A stretch of 63,385 bases of DNA from Paraprevotella xylaniphila YIT 11841 (GCF_000205165.1 NZ_GL883836.1:68381-131765); one strand, 5' to 3'; shown: positions 38,982 through 49,095, counted from the stretch's first letter. The notes: generated from the sequence alone by a model not told the origin. A program made the numbers and translations.

Positions 38982-41882
38982 TTAATGTTCGGAGAGTTTC
39001 TTGTCGGTTTTCACGCTTCCGTCACTGTAATACGTCTTACGGATATACATGCCTGTGGCGGGTTGTTCTGTAAGACGCATACCGTTGGGGTGGTAATATT
39101 CATACCGTACGGGAGTTCTGTCTTCCATTTCGGTATTTGTGATGGCATCGGAACCTTTCCCGGCAAACTGCCATGTGTCGAACTTCACTTCGCCCCGTGT
39201 TTCCGTGAAAAGGAAATACACGTCATGCGATCCGGTAATAGGTGTGGGACAGTCGACGGATACTTCTGTGGCCTCCGGTGTGGAGAAGTCGAGGGTGACC
39301 ACGGGTTCGGCTTCTATGTCGTTTAGACGGATTTCCAACGTGCCTTCCCCTTGCAGGTTTGCCGTGAACTTTTTGATGCCCTCTGTGCCGAACATGACAC
39401 CTTTTACCATGGTCCAACCTCCGGATTGTGGGATAGTGATACGGGTATTGCCTGTTTTCTCGTAGCTTTCGGCACTCACTCCGGCTGCCGTGCACAAGTT
39501 TTCCGCTTGTTGGAGGATGAACGGGTCTACACGTTTGGCCGTGAGTTGCATAACGCCGGTCGGAGAAGCCGTCACGGCATTGATGCGTTGCGAGCGTTCC
39601 ACTACGGGTAATCTGTTCATGGCTATGCTACGGTAACCTCCGTTGATGGCCATTTGTTGTTCCAATCCTTGCGTGTGGTAAAGAAGGTAATAAGCATTAC
39701 TGAATTTTTGCAGGTGTGAATGGTTGTTACCGTACGGGTAGCCGAATGTGCCGGGGTTGGCGAAGTATTCTCCTTTGTAGGTCCAACTGTCCGGGGCAAG
39801 GGGCGTGTCGGTCGTCATGTAACATATACTGCATGCCGAAGGAGCTTCAGAGATACCGCCGTATGAAGGCCAGTTCGTACGTTCGCGCCAACTGGTACAA
39901 TAGGAATAGACCAGTTTTCCGCCCATCACGTTCAGTTCGTTGGCTTCGAAATGATAAGGCGCAGGAATCGGCATGATGTCACTGTCAAGCGAAATCATGT
40001 CCTTACCGAGGCGTACGATACGGGCATTGCCCGGCATGAGTTCCGTTCCTTCCGCGTTCGGGTTTCCGCCGCCGAAGGCCAACCACCCCGTACCGTCGTT
40101 GTCGATGACGACACCCGGGTCGAAAGGTGTACTGCAAAGGCCGAGTCCGGGTGTGCTGCCGGAAATGAGGTTTTTGCCGAGCGGGTCGGTCCATGGCCCC
40201 AGAGGAGAAGTGGAGGTAATGACGCCTACGCCTCCTCCGCTATTGGAGAAATATAGATAGAAATGGGTTTTCCCGTCGGCTTCTTCACGGGAGACGATTG
40301 AAGGTGCCCACGAAGCGTTCAGCCATTGCCCGCAGACGGTCGTCATATCTATGGTGCCGTGGTAAGTCCAGTTGACCAAATCCTCCGTAGACATCATGAC
40401 CAAGGAACGGATCTTTCCGTAAGTGTTGGAGGTCAGGCCTCCTGTCGCGTCGAATTCCTGTTGGTCGTTCGTTCCGTACACATAGAGGCGCCCTTCATAT
40501 TCGACGGATGTCGGGTCGGCACAGAAACGGTAGGGGTTGAGCGGGTTCACCTCGGTTGTTTTCTTGTAGGCTTCCATGACGGTAGGTTCACTCGGTTCGG
40601 GTGTCTCTGCTTCCGTCCGGATAAATTGCAGGGTATAGAAAGCGTTTCCGAGTAGGTCGATTTCCGGTGAGGCCGTTCCCGCATATTGTGTGCTTACGTC
40701 TTGCACGAAGCGGTTGCGCGTGGCGTTCGTCAGAACGGCGTATACCTGCCGGCTTTCAAACGGGAGGTTTGCTTTCAACTTTACTGGTTCGGAAGAGCGG
40801 TTGAGGACGAACAGACTGAGGGTGTCGCCGTTCTCACTGACGTATGCCGAACCGTTGACCGGAGTTTTTCCTTTGTCGGAGAATGAGGATTTGATGCGCG
40901 TCATTCCGGTTGCATATCGGGCATAATGCCCTAGCACGTAGGCGAAAGTACTTAATTCCGAAGCGTTGCCACCTCCTTTCCCGTCGCCGAACATGTGGTT
41001 TATCATATTGTAGTAAACATAGGCACTGAAACCGGCCCGCATGCAACTGTCTATCTGTTCCTGGAAATCGCAGGCACTTTCCCATGTGCCCACCTTGTCT
41101 TCGTCGAAAATATATTCGGTCATCCACATGGGGCGCTTCGTCAGGCTGCGCACGTAGTCCACGTAGGTCATGTCGTTTACGCCGTAAATATGGTTGCCCC
41201 AGATGTCGATACTGTTGCGCATGGCAGCCGATTTTACCAATTCCTGGTTGTATTTGTGGCTGTCCCATCCGAAGCATTCCGGTGCCATGACCTTGCATTC
41301 CGGGGAAAGGTGTTGGTGCAGGGCGGTTACCATGCGGGTCATTTCGTCGACGGTGTAGAGGCAGCCTTCGTATCCTTCCGGGTCGTAGTCGCTTTCGTTT
41401 TGGACGGATAGGATGTCTATGGCCGCTCCCTGGTCTTCCATGAACTGGCGGTAGCGTTCCAACCATCGGGCGTATGAGTCGATGCTGTCCGTATTGATAT
41501 GTCCGTGGTTAGAGGATTCTCCCCACGTCTGTTCGGCACCGACCTTGAAACAGAAGGGAGGTGTCCACGGGCTGGCAAAAACGATGGCACCGTGTGCCTT
41601 GGCCCATTTGACAGCGTTCACGTAACTCTTCCAGTTACTTTCGTCGGGGTTGATACGGATACGCATGATGTTATAGCCCATTCCGTCCGGTCCCCACAAC
41701 CGGTCCACTTGTTCTTGGGTGTAGACGTCAGCCCATTGTCCGTTCATTCCGCAGCCTCCGAATCCGTCTATTTTTTGGTATCTCGTTTCGGAGTCGAGGT
41801 TTACGTTGGCCGTACGCTGTGCGCAAAGCGGTATGCATCCCGTGAGGGCCGTTGCATACAAGAGGGTAATCGTTCTTTTCAT
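38982..41882 (-). CDS. GH30-GH43-CBM6 fusion with T9SS-like tail
   Basis: 966 aa on the minus strand. Signal peptide (TITLLYATALTGCIPLCAQR). Residues about 25-425 are GH30 of the glucuronoxylanase type, with acid/base E163 in SVQNESDYD and nucleophile E256 in WMTEYIF. Residues about 440-790 are GH43: Asp in FCADPTSV, Asp in PFDPGVVID, Glu in ISEAPS. A CBM6 (about 795-925; QQAENLCTAAGVSAESYEK, GSHDVYFLFTE) and a tail with YHPNGMRLTEQP and YYSDGSVKTDKKL end it. One chain thus joins an endo-xylanase to a debranching enzyme. The T9SS-like tail suggests the surface. It is divergent from the GH2 operon and shares its operator array. Confidence 0.92.
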   Translation of the reverse strand: MKRTITLLYATALTGCIPLCAQRTANVNLDSETRYQKIDGFGGCGMNGQWADVYTQEQVDRLWGPDGMGYNIMRIRINPDESNWKSYVNAVKWAKAHGAIVFASPWTPPFCFKVGAEQTWGESSNHGHINTDSIDSYARWLERYRQFMEDQGAAIDILSVQNESDYDPEGYEGCLYTVDEMTRMVTALHQHLSPECKVMAPECFGWDSHKYNQELVKSAAMRNSIDIWGNHIYGVNDMTYVDYVRSLTKRPMWMTEYIFDEDKVGTWESACDFQEQIDSCMRAGFSAYVYYNMINHMFGDGKGGGNASELSTFAYVLGHYARYATGMTRIKSSFSDKGKTPVNGSAYVSENGDTLSLFVLNRSSEPVKLKANLPFESRQVYAVLTNATRNRFVQDVSTQYAGTASPEIDLLGNAFYTLQFIRTEAETPEPSEPTVMEAYKKTTEVNPLNPYRFCADPTSVEYEGRLYVYGTNDQQEFDATGGLTSNTYGKIRSLVMMSTEDLVNWTYHGTIDMTTVCGQWLNASWAPSIVSREEADGKTHFYLYFSNSGGGVGVITSTSPLGPWTDPLGKNLISGSTPGLGLCSTPFDPGVVIDNDGTGWLAFGGGNPNAEGTELMPGNARIVRLGKDMISLDSDIMPIPAPYHFEANELNVMGGKLVYSYCTSWRERTNWPSYGGISEAPSACSICYMTTDTPLAPDSWTYKGEYFANPGTFGYPYGNNHSHLQKFSNAYYLLYHTQGLEQQMAINGGYRSIAMNRLPVVERSQRINAVTASPTGVMQLTAKRVDPFILQQAENLCTAAGVSAESYEKTGNTRITIPQSGGWTMVKGVMFGTEGIKKFTANLQGEGTLEIRLNDIEAEPVVTLDFSTPEATEVSVDCPTPITGSHDVYFLFTETRGEVKFDTWQFAGKGSDAITNTEMEDRTPVRYEYYHPNGMRLTEQPATGMYIRKTYYSDGSVKTDKKLSEH

Positions 41883-41946
41883 GTGTTTTTGGTTTTAAAG
41901 TTTGCAGGGTAAGTCCCATGGTTCATCTGTTTTTCTTGATGACAAG

Positions 41947-41954
41947 CAAAGTTA
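41947..41954 (-). promoter_or_regulatory. -7 box of the GH30-GH43 gene
   Basis: On the minus strand TAACTTTG, 64 bp before the start. The sites in the shared gap are centred 55, 75, 96 and 137 bp upstream of it, in the same phase as at the plus-strand promoters. Confidence 0.65.
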
Positions 41955-42006
41955 CGTATTTTCAGCCTGTCGCATTTTCGCTCCAATAGCGGATACTTTC
42001 GTACAA

Positions 42007-42095
42007 GTAACATCCTTTTCTTTTGTATAACATATATTTTTGCGTATGTAACATAGACCTTGAAAAAACTTTTTCAGGGCAAAGATTGGTAACAT
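42007..42095. promoter_or_regulatory. Shared divergent operator array (four ATGTWACAT sites)
   Basis: GTAACAT at 42007, ATAACAT at 42027, GTAACAT at 42048 (within the palindrome ATGTAACAT) and GTAACAT at 42089. Steps are 20, 21 and 41 bp. From the GH2 -7 box the centres are 34, 75, 96 and 116 bp away; from the minus-strand box they are 55, 75, 96 and 137 bp away. Confidence 0.72.
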
Positions 42096-42124
42096 GCGAT
42101 AAAGCCCCTTGCTTGGGATTTTCC

Positions 42125-42132
42125 TAACTTTG
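42125..42132 (+). promoter_or_regulatory. -7 box of the GH2 operon
   Basis: TAACTTTG fits TAnnTTTG, 30 bp before ATG 42163. Confidence 0.68.
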
Positions 42133-42162
42133 CTGCGAGAATCATGAAAAACTTGAAAACGT

Positions 42163-44580
42163 ATGATGAAGAAGAAAGCGTGGAGCCGGTGGATACTGGC
42201 GTTAGCGGTGGTTTGGCCATGCATGGCCGTAGCCCGCGATCGTGTGAGGGAAAAAGAGAATTTTGATTTCGATTGGAAGTTCATCCTGAATGCCGACGAC
42301 CGGGCAAACGCCGGTATGCAAGTGTCGGAAGCCGGATGGCAGGACGTACAGTTGCCGCACGACTGGAGCATTTCGCTGAATTTCGATCCGAAGTTGAGCG
42401 GAAGCAACGGGCATTTGCCCGGCGGTATCGGTTGGTACCGGAAGACGTTCCGGGTGGACAAAAAGGACAAAGGAAGGCGTATCGCCGTGTTGTTCGACGG
42501 CATATACAGCCGTAGCGACGTGTATGTGAACGGGCAGCATTTGGGATTCCGCCCCTACGGTTTCTGTTATCAGGAGTACGATCTCACACCTTATTTAAAT
42601 TATGGAGCCGAAAACGTGTTGGCTGTCCGGGTAAACAATCCGTTGGAACACGACAGCGTGGCACGTTGGTACACCGGTGCGGGGATTTACCGCCATGCTT
42701 GGTTGGTGAAAACAGCCGAGGTGCATGTGCCCTCCTACGGGACTTACGTCACGACTCCGGTGGTGACGGTGGAACGGGCGGAGGTTCGTGTCCGCACGTC
42801 GGTGGCGAACGAGGCGGAGCGTACCAAGACTTTGTCCGTCCGCCAACAGATTACGGACGGAGAGGGGCGCACAGTCGTGCAATCCGGCAAGCAAGCCTTG
42901 CAAGTGGCTGCCGGGCAGACGGCTGACACAGAGCATACGCTCGAAATCCCCCGTCCGCAGTTGTGGGACACGGAACATCCTTATCTTTATACTTTGCATA
43001 CCTCGGTATATGACGGGCGCAAACTGGTCGATACTTACGAAACGGTATTCGGCGTGCGTACGTGCGAGTTCACTTCCGACCGTGGTTTCCTGCTCAACGG
43101 GAAGCCGTTGAAGTTGAAAGGTTTCTGTTTGCACCAAGACGATGCCTCTTTAGGTACGGCTCTGCCTTTGCGTTCCATGGAACGCAAATTGGAGATTTGC
43201 AAGGAGTACGGAGTGAATGCCATCCGGTGCAGCCACAACCAACCGTCGCCGGAGTTCCTTGACCTTTGCGACCGCATGGGGTTTGTGGTTATTGACGAGG
43301 CGTTCGACAAGTGGAAGTCCGGCTATTATGCGCAGTATTTCGATGCGTGGTGGCAGGAGGACTTGAAGAACATGCTGGTGCGCGACCGCAACCATCCCTG
43401 TGTCGTATTATGGAGCATCGGCAATGAATTGCAGGAAGCATGGGACGGGTCAGATACGGGATGCCGACGGGCGGCTATGTTGCAGGACTTCGTGCACGGG
43501 TTCGAACCGTCGCGGCAGGTTTGCCTTGCGGCACAGAACCGCCATAACGAGAAGTTTTCCGGAGTGACCGACGTCGTGGGCTACAATTATCTGGAGGCAC
43601 GTATGCTTTCCGACCATAAGAAGTTTCCCGAGCGTCGCTTTTTAGTGACGGAGGAGTTGCCTTATTACTGCGGGGCGGAAGGGAATATCCGTAGTTACGA
43701 CACGAACAATCCGTGGAACATCATTGCCGAGAACGATTTTATCGCGGGCGGTTTCCTTTGGACCGGTACGGACTACATCGGTGAAGCCGGTTGGCCGAGC
43801 CACGGTTGGCCTGCGGGACTTTTCGATATTTGCATGGTGGAAAAGCCGCGTGCGGCTTTCCATCGGGCGATGTGGAACGACGAACCGATGGTGCGTATCG
43901 CCGTACGAGACAATGCGCTCGACATCGACCACGGGCGTGACCTTTGGCAATGGCCGAACATGGCGGCGATATGGAATTTCCCCCGAGCTTACGAGGGTTT
44001 GGTCATCGAAGTAAACACCACGACCAACTGCGAGCGTGTGGCTCTGTTCCACAACGGCAACGAGATGGGCGTACGCCGGACGACGGATTACCCGAACCAT
44101 ACGATAACGTGGTGCCTGCCTTACCGGCGTGGGACGCTTGTGGCTAAAGGCATTAACGGGACGGATACGGTGGCTGTGCATGAAATACGTACGGCAGGTG
44201 ATGCCGTGAGGTTGAAAGCCATAGTCGACCGTGGAAAATTGATGGCCGACGGGCAAGATTTGAGTTATGTGCAGGTGGAGTTGTTGGACCAAGACGGAAC
44301 GCTCGTGCAGCATGCAGACCGCCGGGTGAAAGCCTCCATTGAGGGCGAGGGCCGTTTAGTGGGATTCATCAGCAGTGACTTGCGGCGTAAGACTCCTTTC
44401 ACTTCCCATGAAGACAAGACGTATTTCGGGCGTGCCATGGCCATTGTGCAGTCTACCCGGAAGGTAGGGACAATCCGTTTACGCTTCGACGTGGAAGGAT
44501 GGGATGAACCTGTGTGGGTAGAGCTGACTTCGGAAGCCTTACCTAAGGATTACGTATCCGACATCCCGAGTTTTCGGTAA
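42163..44580 (+). CDS. GH2 beta-galactosidase-like enzyme (DUF4982 type)
   Basis: 805 aa. Signal peptide ending CMAVARD. Sugar-binding domain (about 25-180; FDWKFILNADD, LPHDWSI, GIGWYRKTF), Ig-like domain, TIM barrel (about 285-590) with acid/base E422 in WSIGNELQ and nucleophile E497 in LVTEELPYY, then Ig-like DUF4982-type domains. Complete family length. It probably takes a terminal beta-galactose or similar sugar from xylan side chains. First gene of the pair with the GH2 at 44661. Confidence 0.93.
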   Translation: MMKKKAWSRWILALAVVWPCMAVARDRVREKENFDFDWKFILNADDRANAGMQVSEAGWQDVQLPHDWSISLNFDPKLSGSNGHLPGGIGWYRKTFRVDKKDKGRRIAVLFDGIYSRSDVYVNGQHLGFRPYGFCYQEYDLTPYLNYGAENVLAVRVNNPLEHDSVARWYTGAGIYRHAWLVKTAEVHVPSYGTYVTTPVVTVERAEVRVRTSVANEAERTKTLSVRQQITDGEGRTVVQSGKQALQVAAGQTADTEHTLEIPRPQLWDTEHPYLYTLHTSVYDGRKLVDTYETVFGVRTCEFTSDRGFLLNGKPLKLKGFCLHQDDASLGTALPLRSMERKLEICKEYGVNAIRCSHNQPSPEFLDLCDRMGFVVIDEAFDKWKSGYYAQYFDAWWQEDLKNMLVRDRNHPCVVLWSIGNELQEAWDGSDTGCRRAAMLQDFVHGFEPSRQVCLAAQNRHNEKFSGVTDVVGYNYLEARMLSDHKKFPERRFLVTEELPYYCGAEGNIRSYDTNNPWNIIAENDFIAGGFLWTGTDYIGEAGWPSHGWPAGLFDICMVEKPRAAFHRAMWNDEPMVRIAVRDNALDIDHGRDLWQWPNMAAIWNFPRAYEGLVIEVNTTTNCERVALFHNGNEMGVRRTTDYPNHTITWCLPYRRGTLVAKGINGTDTVAVHEIRTAGDAVRLKAIVDRGKLMADGQDLSYVQVELLDQDGTLVQHADRRVKASIEGEGRLVGFISSDLRRKTPFTSHEDKTYFGRAMAIVQSTRKVGTIRLRFDVEGWDEPVWVELTSEALPKDYVSDIPSFR

Positions 44581-44621
44581 AAAGTGCAGGGTGGGATATA
44601 ACTGGACAATTTGGATTTTCT

Positions 44622-44629
44622 TACCTTTG
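44622..44629 (+). promoter_or_regulatory. Possible -7 box before the last GH2 gene
   Basis: TACCTTTG fits TAnnTTTG, 31 bp before ATG 44661. No operator site precedes it, so it may add to read-through from the upstream gene. Confidence 0.4.
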
Positions 44630-44660
44630 CCTTACGATAAACCTAAACCATTAAAAAGAC

Positions 44661-47516
44661 ATGATGAAGAAAAGGATGTGTGCATGGGTATGGGCCGTGC
44701 TTTTTTCGTGCGCGATGTTTCCCCAACGCCAACGGATGGACTTGCAAGGCAAATGGGCATTCAAGTTGGATGTCAGGGGAAACGGGGAAGAAAGCGGTTT
44801 TGCCACAGCACCGTTTGCTGAGGAAGTGATGCTTCCGGGTACGACAGACACGAATCGAAAAGGATTCCGGCCCACAAGGACGGACGAAACCACTTATCTC
44901 ACACGGTTGCACACTTATGTGGGCAGGGCTTGGTATAAGAAAGTGGTGGACATACCGGAAAGTTGGAAAAATAAAGTCGTGACACTGACTTTGGAACGCA
45001 CGAAGCCCACTCGCGTGTGGGTGGACGGCAAGGAAGCCGGAAGCCGGGACGGCATTTCCGTGCGCCAAGTGTACGACCTCTGCCGTTTTCTCACGCCCGG
45101 CCGGCATGAAATAGCCGTCAGGGTGGACAATGGCGAGTCCGTGCCGCCGGAATTGCTCGGGTCTTCCCATGCCTATACGGAATCCACACAAACGAATTGG
45201 AACGGTATCATCGGCGACATTTTCCTGGAAGCGAAAGAACCGTTGCATTTGGCCGGTGTGCAGGTTTATCCCGATGCGGAGAAAAAGTCGGTCCGGCTGA
45301 AAGTGAGGCTGGCCTCGCCCGAAGACATTCGGAACCGTATGCAGTTGGAAGTGCGCGCTACGGCATGGAACACGGAGAAAGAGCATCGCGTCCGTCCGCT
45401 TGAGTTTGGTTTGGAGAAGGGGCAGGCAGAGTACGACTTCGATTTCCCGTTGGGCGAAGAAGCTTTGTTGTGGAGCGAGTACGACCCTGCGCTGTACCGG
45501 TTGGAGGTCGAACTGCCCGGGTATGACCGGCTATCCGTCGATTTCGGTTTACGGGACTTCTGTGCGGAGGGAAAGCATTTCGCGATTAACGGTATGACCA
45601 CTTTCCTGCGCGGAAAGCATGACGCCTGTGTGTTTCCTTTGACAGGACATACGGCCATGGATGTGGAGACGTGGCGGCATTATTTCCGGGTGGCCAAATC
45701 CTATGGTATCAACCACTATCGTTTCCATTCCTGGTGTCCGCCCGAAGCCTGCTTTGAAGCCGCCGACATCGAAGGAATATATTTGCAGGCCGAACTGCCG
45801 TTCTGGGGATGGATGGGGAAGGACAACACCCGTTTGATTTCGTATCTGCGCGAAGAGGGTTTGCGCATTCAGCAGGAATACGGCCATCATGCTTCTTTCG
45901 TCATGTTTGCGTTGGGCAACGAACTGTCCGGAGATTTTGAAGTCATGCAATCTTTGGTCGATACTTTCCGGCAGGCAGACCACCGGCATTTGTATGCTTA
46001 CGGTTCCAATAATTACTTGGGTTTCAAAGGGCAGCTTCCGGGTGAGGACTATTTGGTGACGTGCCGTATCGGAGGTGAAAAGCCGCAGAGCCTCGACACG
46101 CATGTCCGTGGCTCGTTTTCATTTGCCGATGCGTACGACGGAGGGTATCTCAACCATACCTATCCCAATACGGCGATGGACTTTTCCGAAGCCGTGGCGC
46201 GGGCGGGCGTTCCGGTGGTGAGCCATGAGACGGGACAGTTTCAGGTGTATCCCGATTATCGCGAGATAGCCAAGTACACGGGTGTCTTGTACCCTTATAA
46301 TATGGAAGTCTTCAGGGACAGGCTAGCTCGTGCCGGGATGTCGGAACAGGCGGAAGATTTCTTTCTCGCTTCCGGGCGGTGGGCAGCCGAACTTTACAAG
46401 GCCGACATCGAAATGGACTTACGCACGGAGGGACTGGCCGGCTTCCAGTTGTTGGATTTGCAGGATTATCCGGGGCAGGGTTCGGCTTATGTCGGTATCT
46501 TGGATGCTTTTATGGACAGCAAGGGACTGGTTTCACCTGAGCGTTGGAGGGGATTTTGCAATGAAGTGGTTCCCTTGTTGCTGACGGAAAAATTCTGTTG
46601 GACGGAGGGGGAGACGTTGACGGCCCGGGTGAAGGTCGCCCATTATGGCGCACGTTCTTTGCAGGGAACCGAATTGGCATGGACGTTGAGGGACGAACAA
46701 GGGCACGTTGCCGGGAAGGGCGTGTGCCCCATAGTTTCTTCCGGACGGGGATTGCTGGAGGTCGGAGATATCCGGCAGCCGATTCCTGTGGCCGGCAAGG
46801 CGAGGAGGTTGGATCTGGAACTGGCCATAGAAGGTACGGACTATAAAAATACTTATCCGCTTTGGTTCTATCCCGAAAACCGGAGCGCAGAAGAAAGCCA
46901 TCCGGGCATCACGGTGGTCAAACGGTTGGACGGCCATGTGCTTTCGGCATTGGAAAACGGCGGGAAGGTATTATGGTTTCCCGAACGGGACCGCTATGCC
47001 TCCCAAACGGTAGGCGGGTTGTTCCAGACCGACTATTGGAATTACAGGATGTTTGAGACCATCAGCCGCAACAACCGGAAACCGGTCTCTCCTGGGACGA
47101 TGGGGCTACTGACCGACCCTAGCCATCCGTTGTTCCGTTCCTTTCCTACGGATTTCCATACGAATTGGCAATGGTTCCCTATTGTGAAGCAGAGTTATCC
47201 CTTGATTCTGGATCTTTTTCCGAAGGGCTACCGTCCCATCGTACAGGTTATCGACAATATCGAGCGGAACCATAAGTTGGGGCTGATATTCGAACTGGCG
47301 GTAGGGAAAGGGAAATTGCTGGTGTGCATGTCGGATCTTGAGGCGGTGGATGACAAGCCTGAAGTACGTCAGTTGTATCGCAGCATGTTGGATTATATGG
47401 CATCCGGTGATTTCAATCCGAAGACCGCTGTAAGTAGCGGTGAATTGCTTCGGTTACTCCAAATGAGGCCTGAGGAAACAAAGCGGGAAGAGTTGAGGAA
47501 TATATCTTTTGAATAG
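44661..47516 (+). CDS. GH2-related glycosidase with C-terminal amidotransferase-like domain
   Basis: 951 aa. Short hydrophobic N terminus with VLFSC, so either a signal peptide or a lipoprotein. GH2 sugar-binding domain (about 27-190; LQGKWAFKLDV, VMLPGTTD), Ig-like domain, and TIM barrel with candidate acid/base E421 in FALGNELSGD and nucleophile E523 in VVSHETGQF. Residues about 755-925 (LSALENGGKVLWFPERD, LGLIFELAVGKGKLLVCM) resemble a class-I glutamine-amidotransferase-like domain without an obvious catalytic Cys, as in several large GH2 proteins. A distant GH2 branch; substrate unknown. Last enzyme of the locus. Confidence 0.86.
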   Translation: MMKKRMCAWVWAVLFSCAMFPQRQRMDLQGKWAFKLDVRGNGEESGFATAPFAEEVMLPGTTDTNRKGFRPTRTDETTYLTRLHTYVGRAWYKKVVDIPESWKNKVVTLTLERTKPTRVWVDGKEAGSRDGISVRQVYDLCRFLTPGRHEIAVRVDNGESVPPELLGSSHAYTESTQTNWNGIIGDIFLEAKEPLHLAGVQVYPDAEKKSVRLKVRLASPEDIRNRMQLEVRATAWNTEKEHRVRPLEFGLEKGQAEYDFDFPLGEEALLWSEYDPALYRLEVELPGYDRLSVDFGLRDFCAEGKHFAINGMTTFLRGKHDACVFPLTGHTAMDVETWRHYFRVAKSYGINHYRFHSWCPPEACFEAADIEGIYLQAELPFWGWMGKDNTRLISYLREEGLRIQQEYGHHASFVMFALGNELSGDFEVMQSLVDTFRQADHRHLYAYGSNNYLGFKGQLPGEDYLVTCRIGGEKPQSLDTHVRGSFSFADAYDGGYLNHTYPNTAMDFSEAVARAGVPVVSHETGQFQVYPDYREIAKYTGVLYPYNMEVFRDRLARAGMSEQAEDFFLASGRWAAELYKADIEMDLRTEGLAGFQLLDLQDYPGQGSAYVGILDAFMDSKGLVSPERWRGFCNEVVPLLLTEKFCWTEGETLTARVKVAHYGARSLQGTELAWTLRDEQGHVAGKGVCPIVSSGRGLLEVGDIRQPIPVAGKARRLDLELAIEGTDYKNTYPLWFYPENRSAEESHPGITVVKRLDGHVLSALENGGKVLWFPERDRYASQTVGGLFQTDYWNYRMFETISRNNRKPVSPGTMGLLTDPSHPLFRSFPTDFHTNWQWFPIVKQSYPLILDLFPKGYRPIVQVIDNIERNHKLGLIFELAVGKGKLLVCMSDLEAVDDKPEVRQLYRSMLDYMASGDFNPKTAVSSGELLRLLQMRPEETKREELRNISFE

Positions 47517-47573
47517 TATTGTTTGTGGGACTGTTGTCCAGAACTTAGCTCTTGAGGTTGCGGAGAAGAGAAG

Positions 47574-47616
47574 AAAGCCTGCCCGTGCCGGTAACGAAAG
47601 GCACGGGCAGGCTTTT
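47574..47616. terminator. Bidirectional terminator between convergent genes
   Basis: A 16-bp perfect stem (AAAGCCTGCCCGTGCC and its complement) around a 10-nt loop, with T runs on both strands. It ends the xylan locus and the minus-strand pair to its right. Confidence 0.93.
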
Positions 47617-47637
47617 ATAAAGGATTTTTATCGAAAG

Positions 47638-49095
47638 TTACAAGGACTTGATGTCTCCGAACGGGAAGTTGATACCGATACTGATGTTCATGTTGGCATT
47701 TCCCACCGGAATGAATTGCGGAGTCACCTTGAAGAACTGGTGGTTGCTACCCAAGAAGAGACTGAATCCTTTTCCGTGGTAGTTGGCCACCCATCCGAAA
47801 GACGAACCGAAAGATGAAATGGCGTAGCTGATGGAGGCATCGAAGCACTTCACCGGAGCCACGTTGGCCGAGAAACGGCCTTCGGACCAAGAATAACGTC
47901 CATTGATACGAGTCGATTCCAAAAAGCCGAATTTCAGCTTATCATAGTATGGGAAAGTGTAAAGTGCACCTATGTTCAGTGTGGCTCCCAAAGCACGCGT
48001 ATGCTTTTTTGTACCTTGCGCCTTCATTTGGAACAAGTCTTCCAAATCATCTGTCAGATTGTCTATTTGGTCTTCGATAGACATACCCGGAGCCGCTTTG
48101 TCCGAATCGAACGGAATGTCATGGAAACCGTCGAACTCCCAAGGCTCGGCGGCCATGGTAGCCTGTGTGGCATTCTTGTAACTTATCCATCCTAAGTCGA
48201 GTACGGCCATGGACAATTCCAAATCTTCGCGTAATTGGTATGTGGCACCGAAGTCGAATGCCATGCCGAAACCACCGATGGCGTTGCCCGTTTCGATGTT
48301 GTCAAAGTCGAGTTCTTCTTCCTCTTTCTGTCCTACTACGGCTCCCGTGTTCTCGTCTACTACATCCTTGAGTTTAGTTTTGGTCGGAATGTCCACGATG
48401 CCGACGGAAGAAAATTCACCATTTCCAGACACGGCCCATTTGTCATCGGTCAAGGTCAGTTTCATGTCGTTGACGTGGAAGTCTGCGTTATATATGCCCA
48501 AAAGGAATTTTACTTTGGCTCCCACTGTCAGTTTGTCCATGATTTTACGTGAGTGTCCGAAAGCGATTTCCGCATAGTTGTTAGAATAGATACCCATGTC
48601 TTCGAGAGTATATTCGCTGTTCCCATTAGCCATGCCTACCTTAGCGAATTCGAATAAATCCTTGGGAAGGTTCATACGCGTACCGCTCTTTACGGAAAGG
48701 TCGAATGTGTTGAATCCTCCCCATTTATGGAAACCGAAAGACAGAATGGTCATATCGAGGTCTAAGTTCAGGCGGTTGCGGTTTTTCAATCCATCTAAGA
48801 ACTCTCCGGCATCCACGTGGTCGTTGAGGAACGTGGTGAGGCTTCCGTCGGGGAGTTTATGGATGAAATCCTTCACTCCGACAGTGGATTGTAGACCTAC
48901 GTTGAAATTACCTAATGGGATGAGGGGCATACTTATGTAGTTACGTTCATTGGCGAATGCCGGGTTCATCTGGTGGCGGTAGGTGTAGCCTTCAAGGAAA
49001 TAGGCCGAACGCAAACTGTTTTGTGCCAAAGTAGATACCGTGGGTAAGGACACCGCAAAAAGCAGGGCTGCTGCGATTTTATTTCTTCTTTTCAT
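47638..49095 (-). CDS. DUF5723-family outer-membrane protein
   Basis: 485 aa on the minus strand, signal peptide ending STLAQN. The sequence resembles DUF5723 proteins, predicted beta-barrels of the FadL/PorV type: the start YFLEGYTYRHQMNPAFANE, alternating aromatic strands and the end MNISIGINFPFGDIKSL. No function is established. It follows a large lipoprotein by 28 bp and shares its promoter, so the two probably act together at the outer membrane. Confidence 0.82.
   Translation of the reverse strand: MKRRNKIAAALLFAVSLPTVSTLAQNSLRSAYFLEGYTYRHQMNPAFANERNYISMPLIPLGNFNVGLQSTVGVKDFIHKLPDGSLTTFLNDHVDAGEFLDGLKNRNRLNLDLDMTILSFGFHKWGGFNTFDLSVKSGTRMNLPKDLFEFAKVGMANGNSEYTLEDMGIYSNNYAEIAFGHSRKIMDKLTVGAKVKFLLGIYNADFHVNDMKLTLTDDKWAVSGNGEFSSVGIVDIPTKTKLKDVVDENTGAVVGQKEEEELDFDNIETGNAIGGFGMAFDFGATYQLREDLELSMAVLDLGWISYKNATQATMAAEPWEFDGFHDIPFDSDKAAPGMSIEDQIDNLTDDLEDLFQMKAQGTKKHTRALGATLNIGALYTFPYYDKLKFGFLESTRINGRYSWSEGRFSANVAPVKCFDASISYAISSFGSSFGWVANYHGKGFSLFLGSNHQFFKVTPQFIPVGNANMNISIGINFPFGDIKSL

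Noticed and set aside
44610-44629. Full promoter with TTTG upstream element before the last GH2 gene
   Set aside because: The TTTG at 44610 is only 8 bp from the -7 box, too near for the Bacteroidota spacing of about 19-23 bp; only the -7 box was kept, at low confidence.
47509-47817. Plus-strand open frame of 102 aa
   Set aside because: It crosses a strong terminator and lies opposite the DUF5723 gene.
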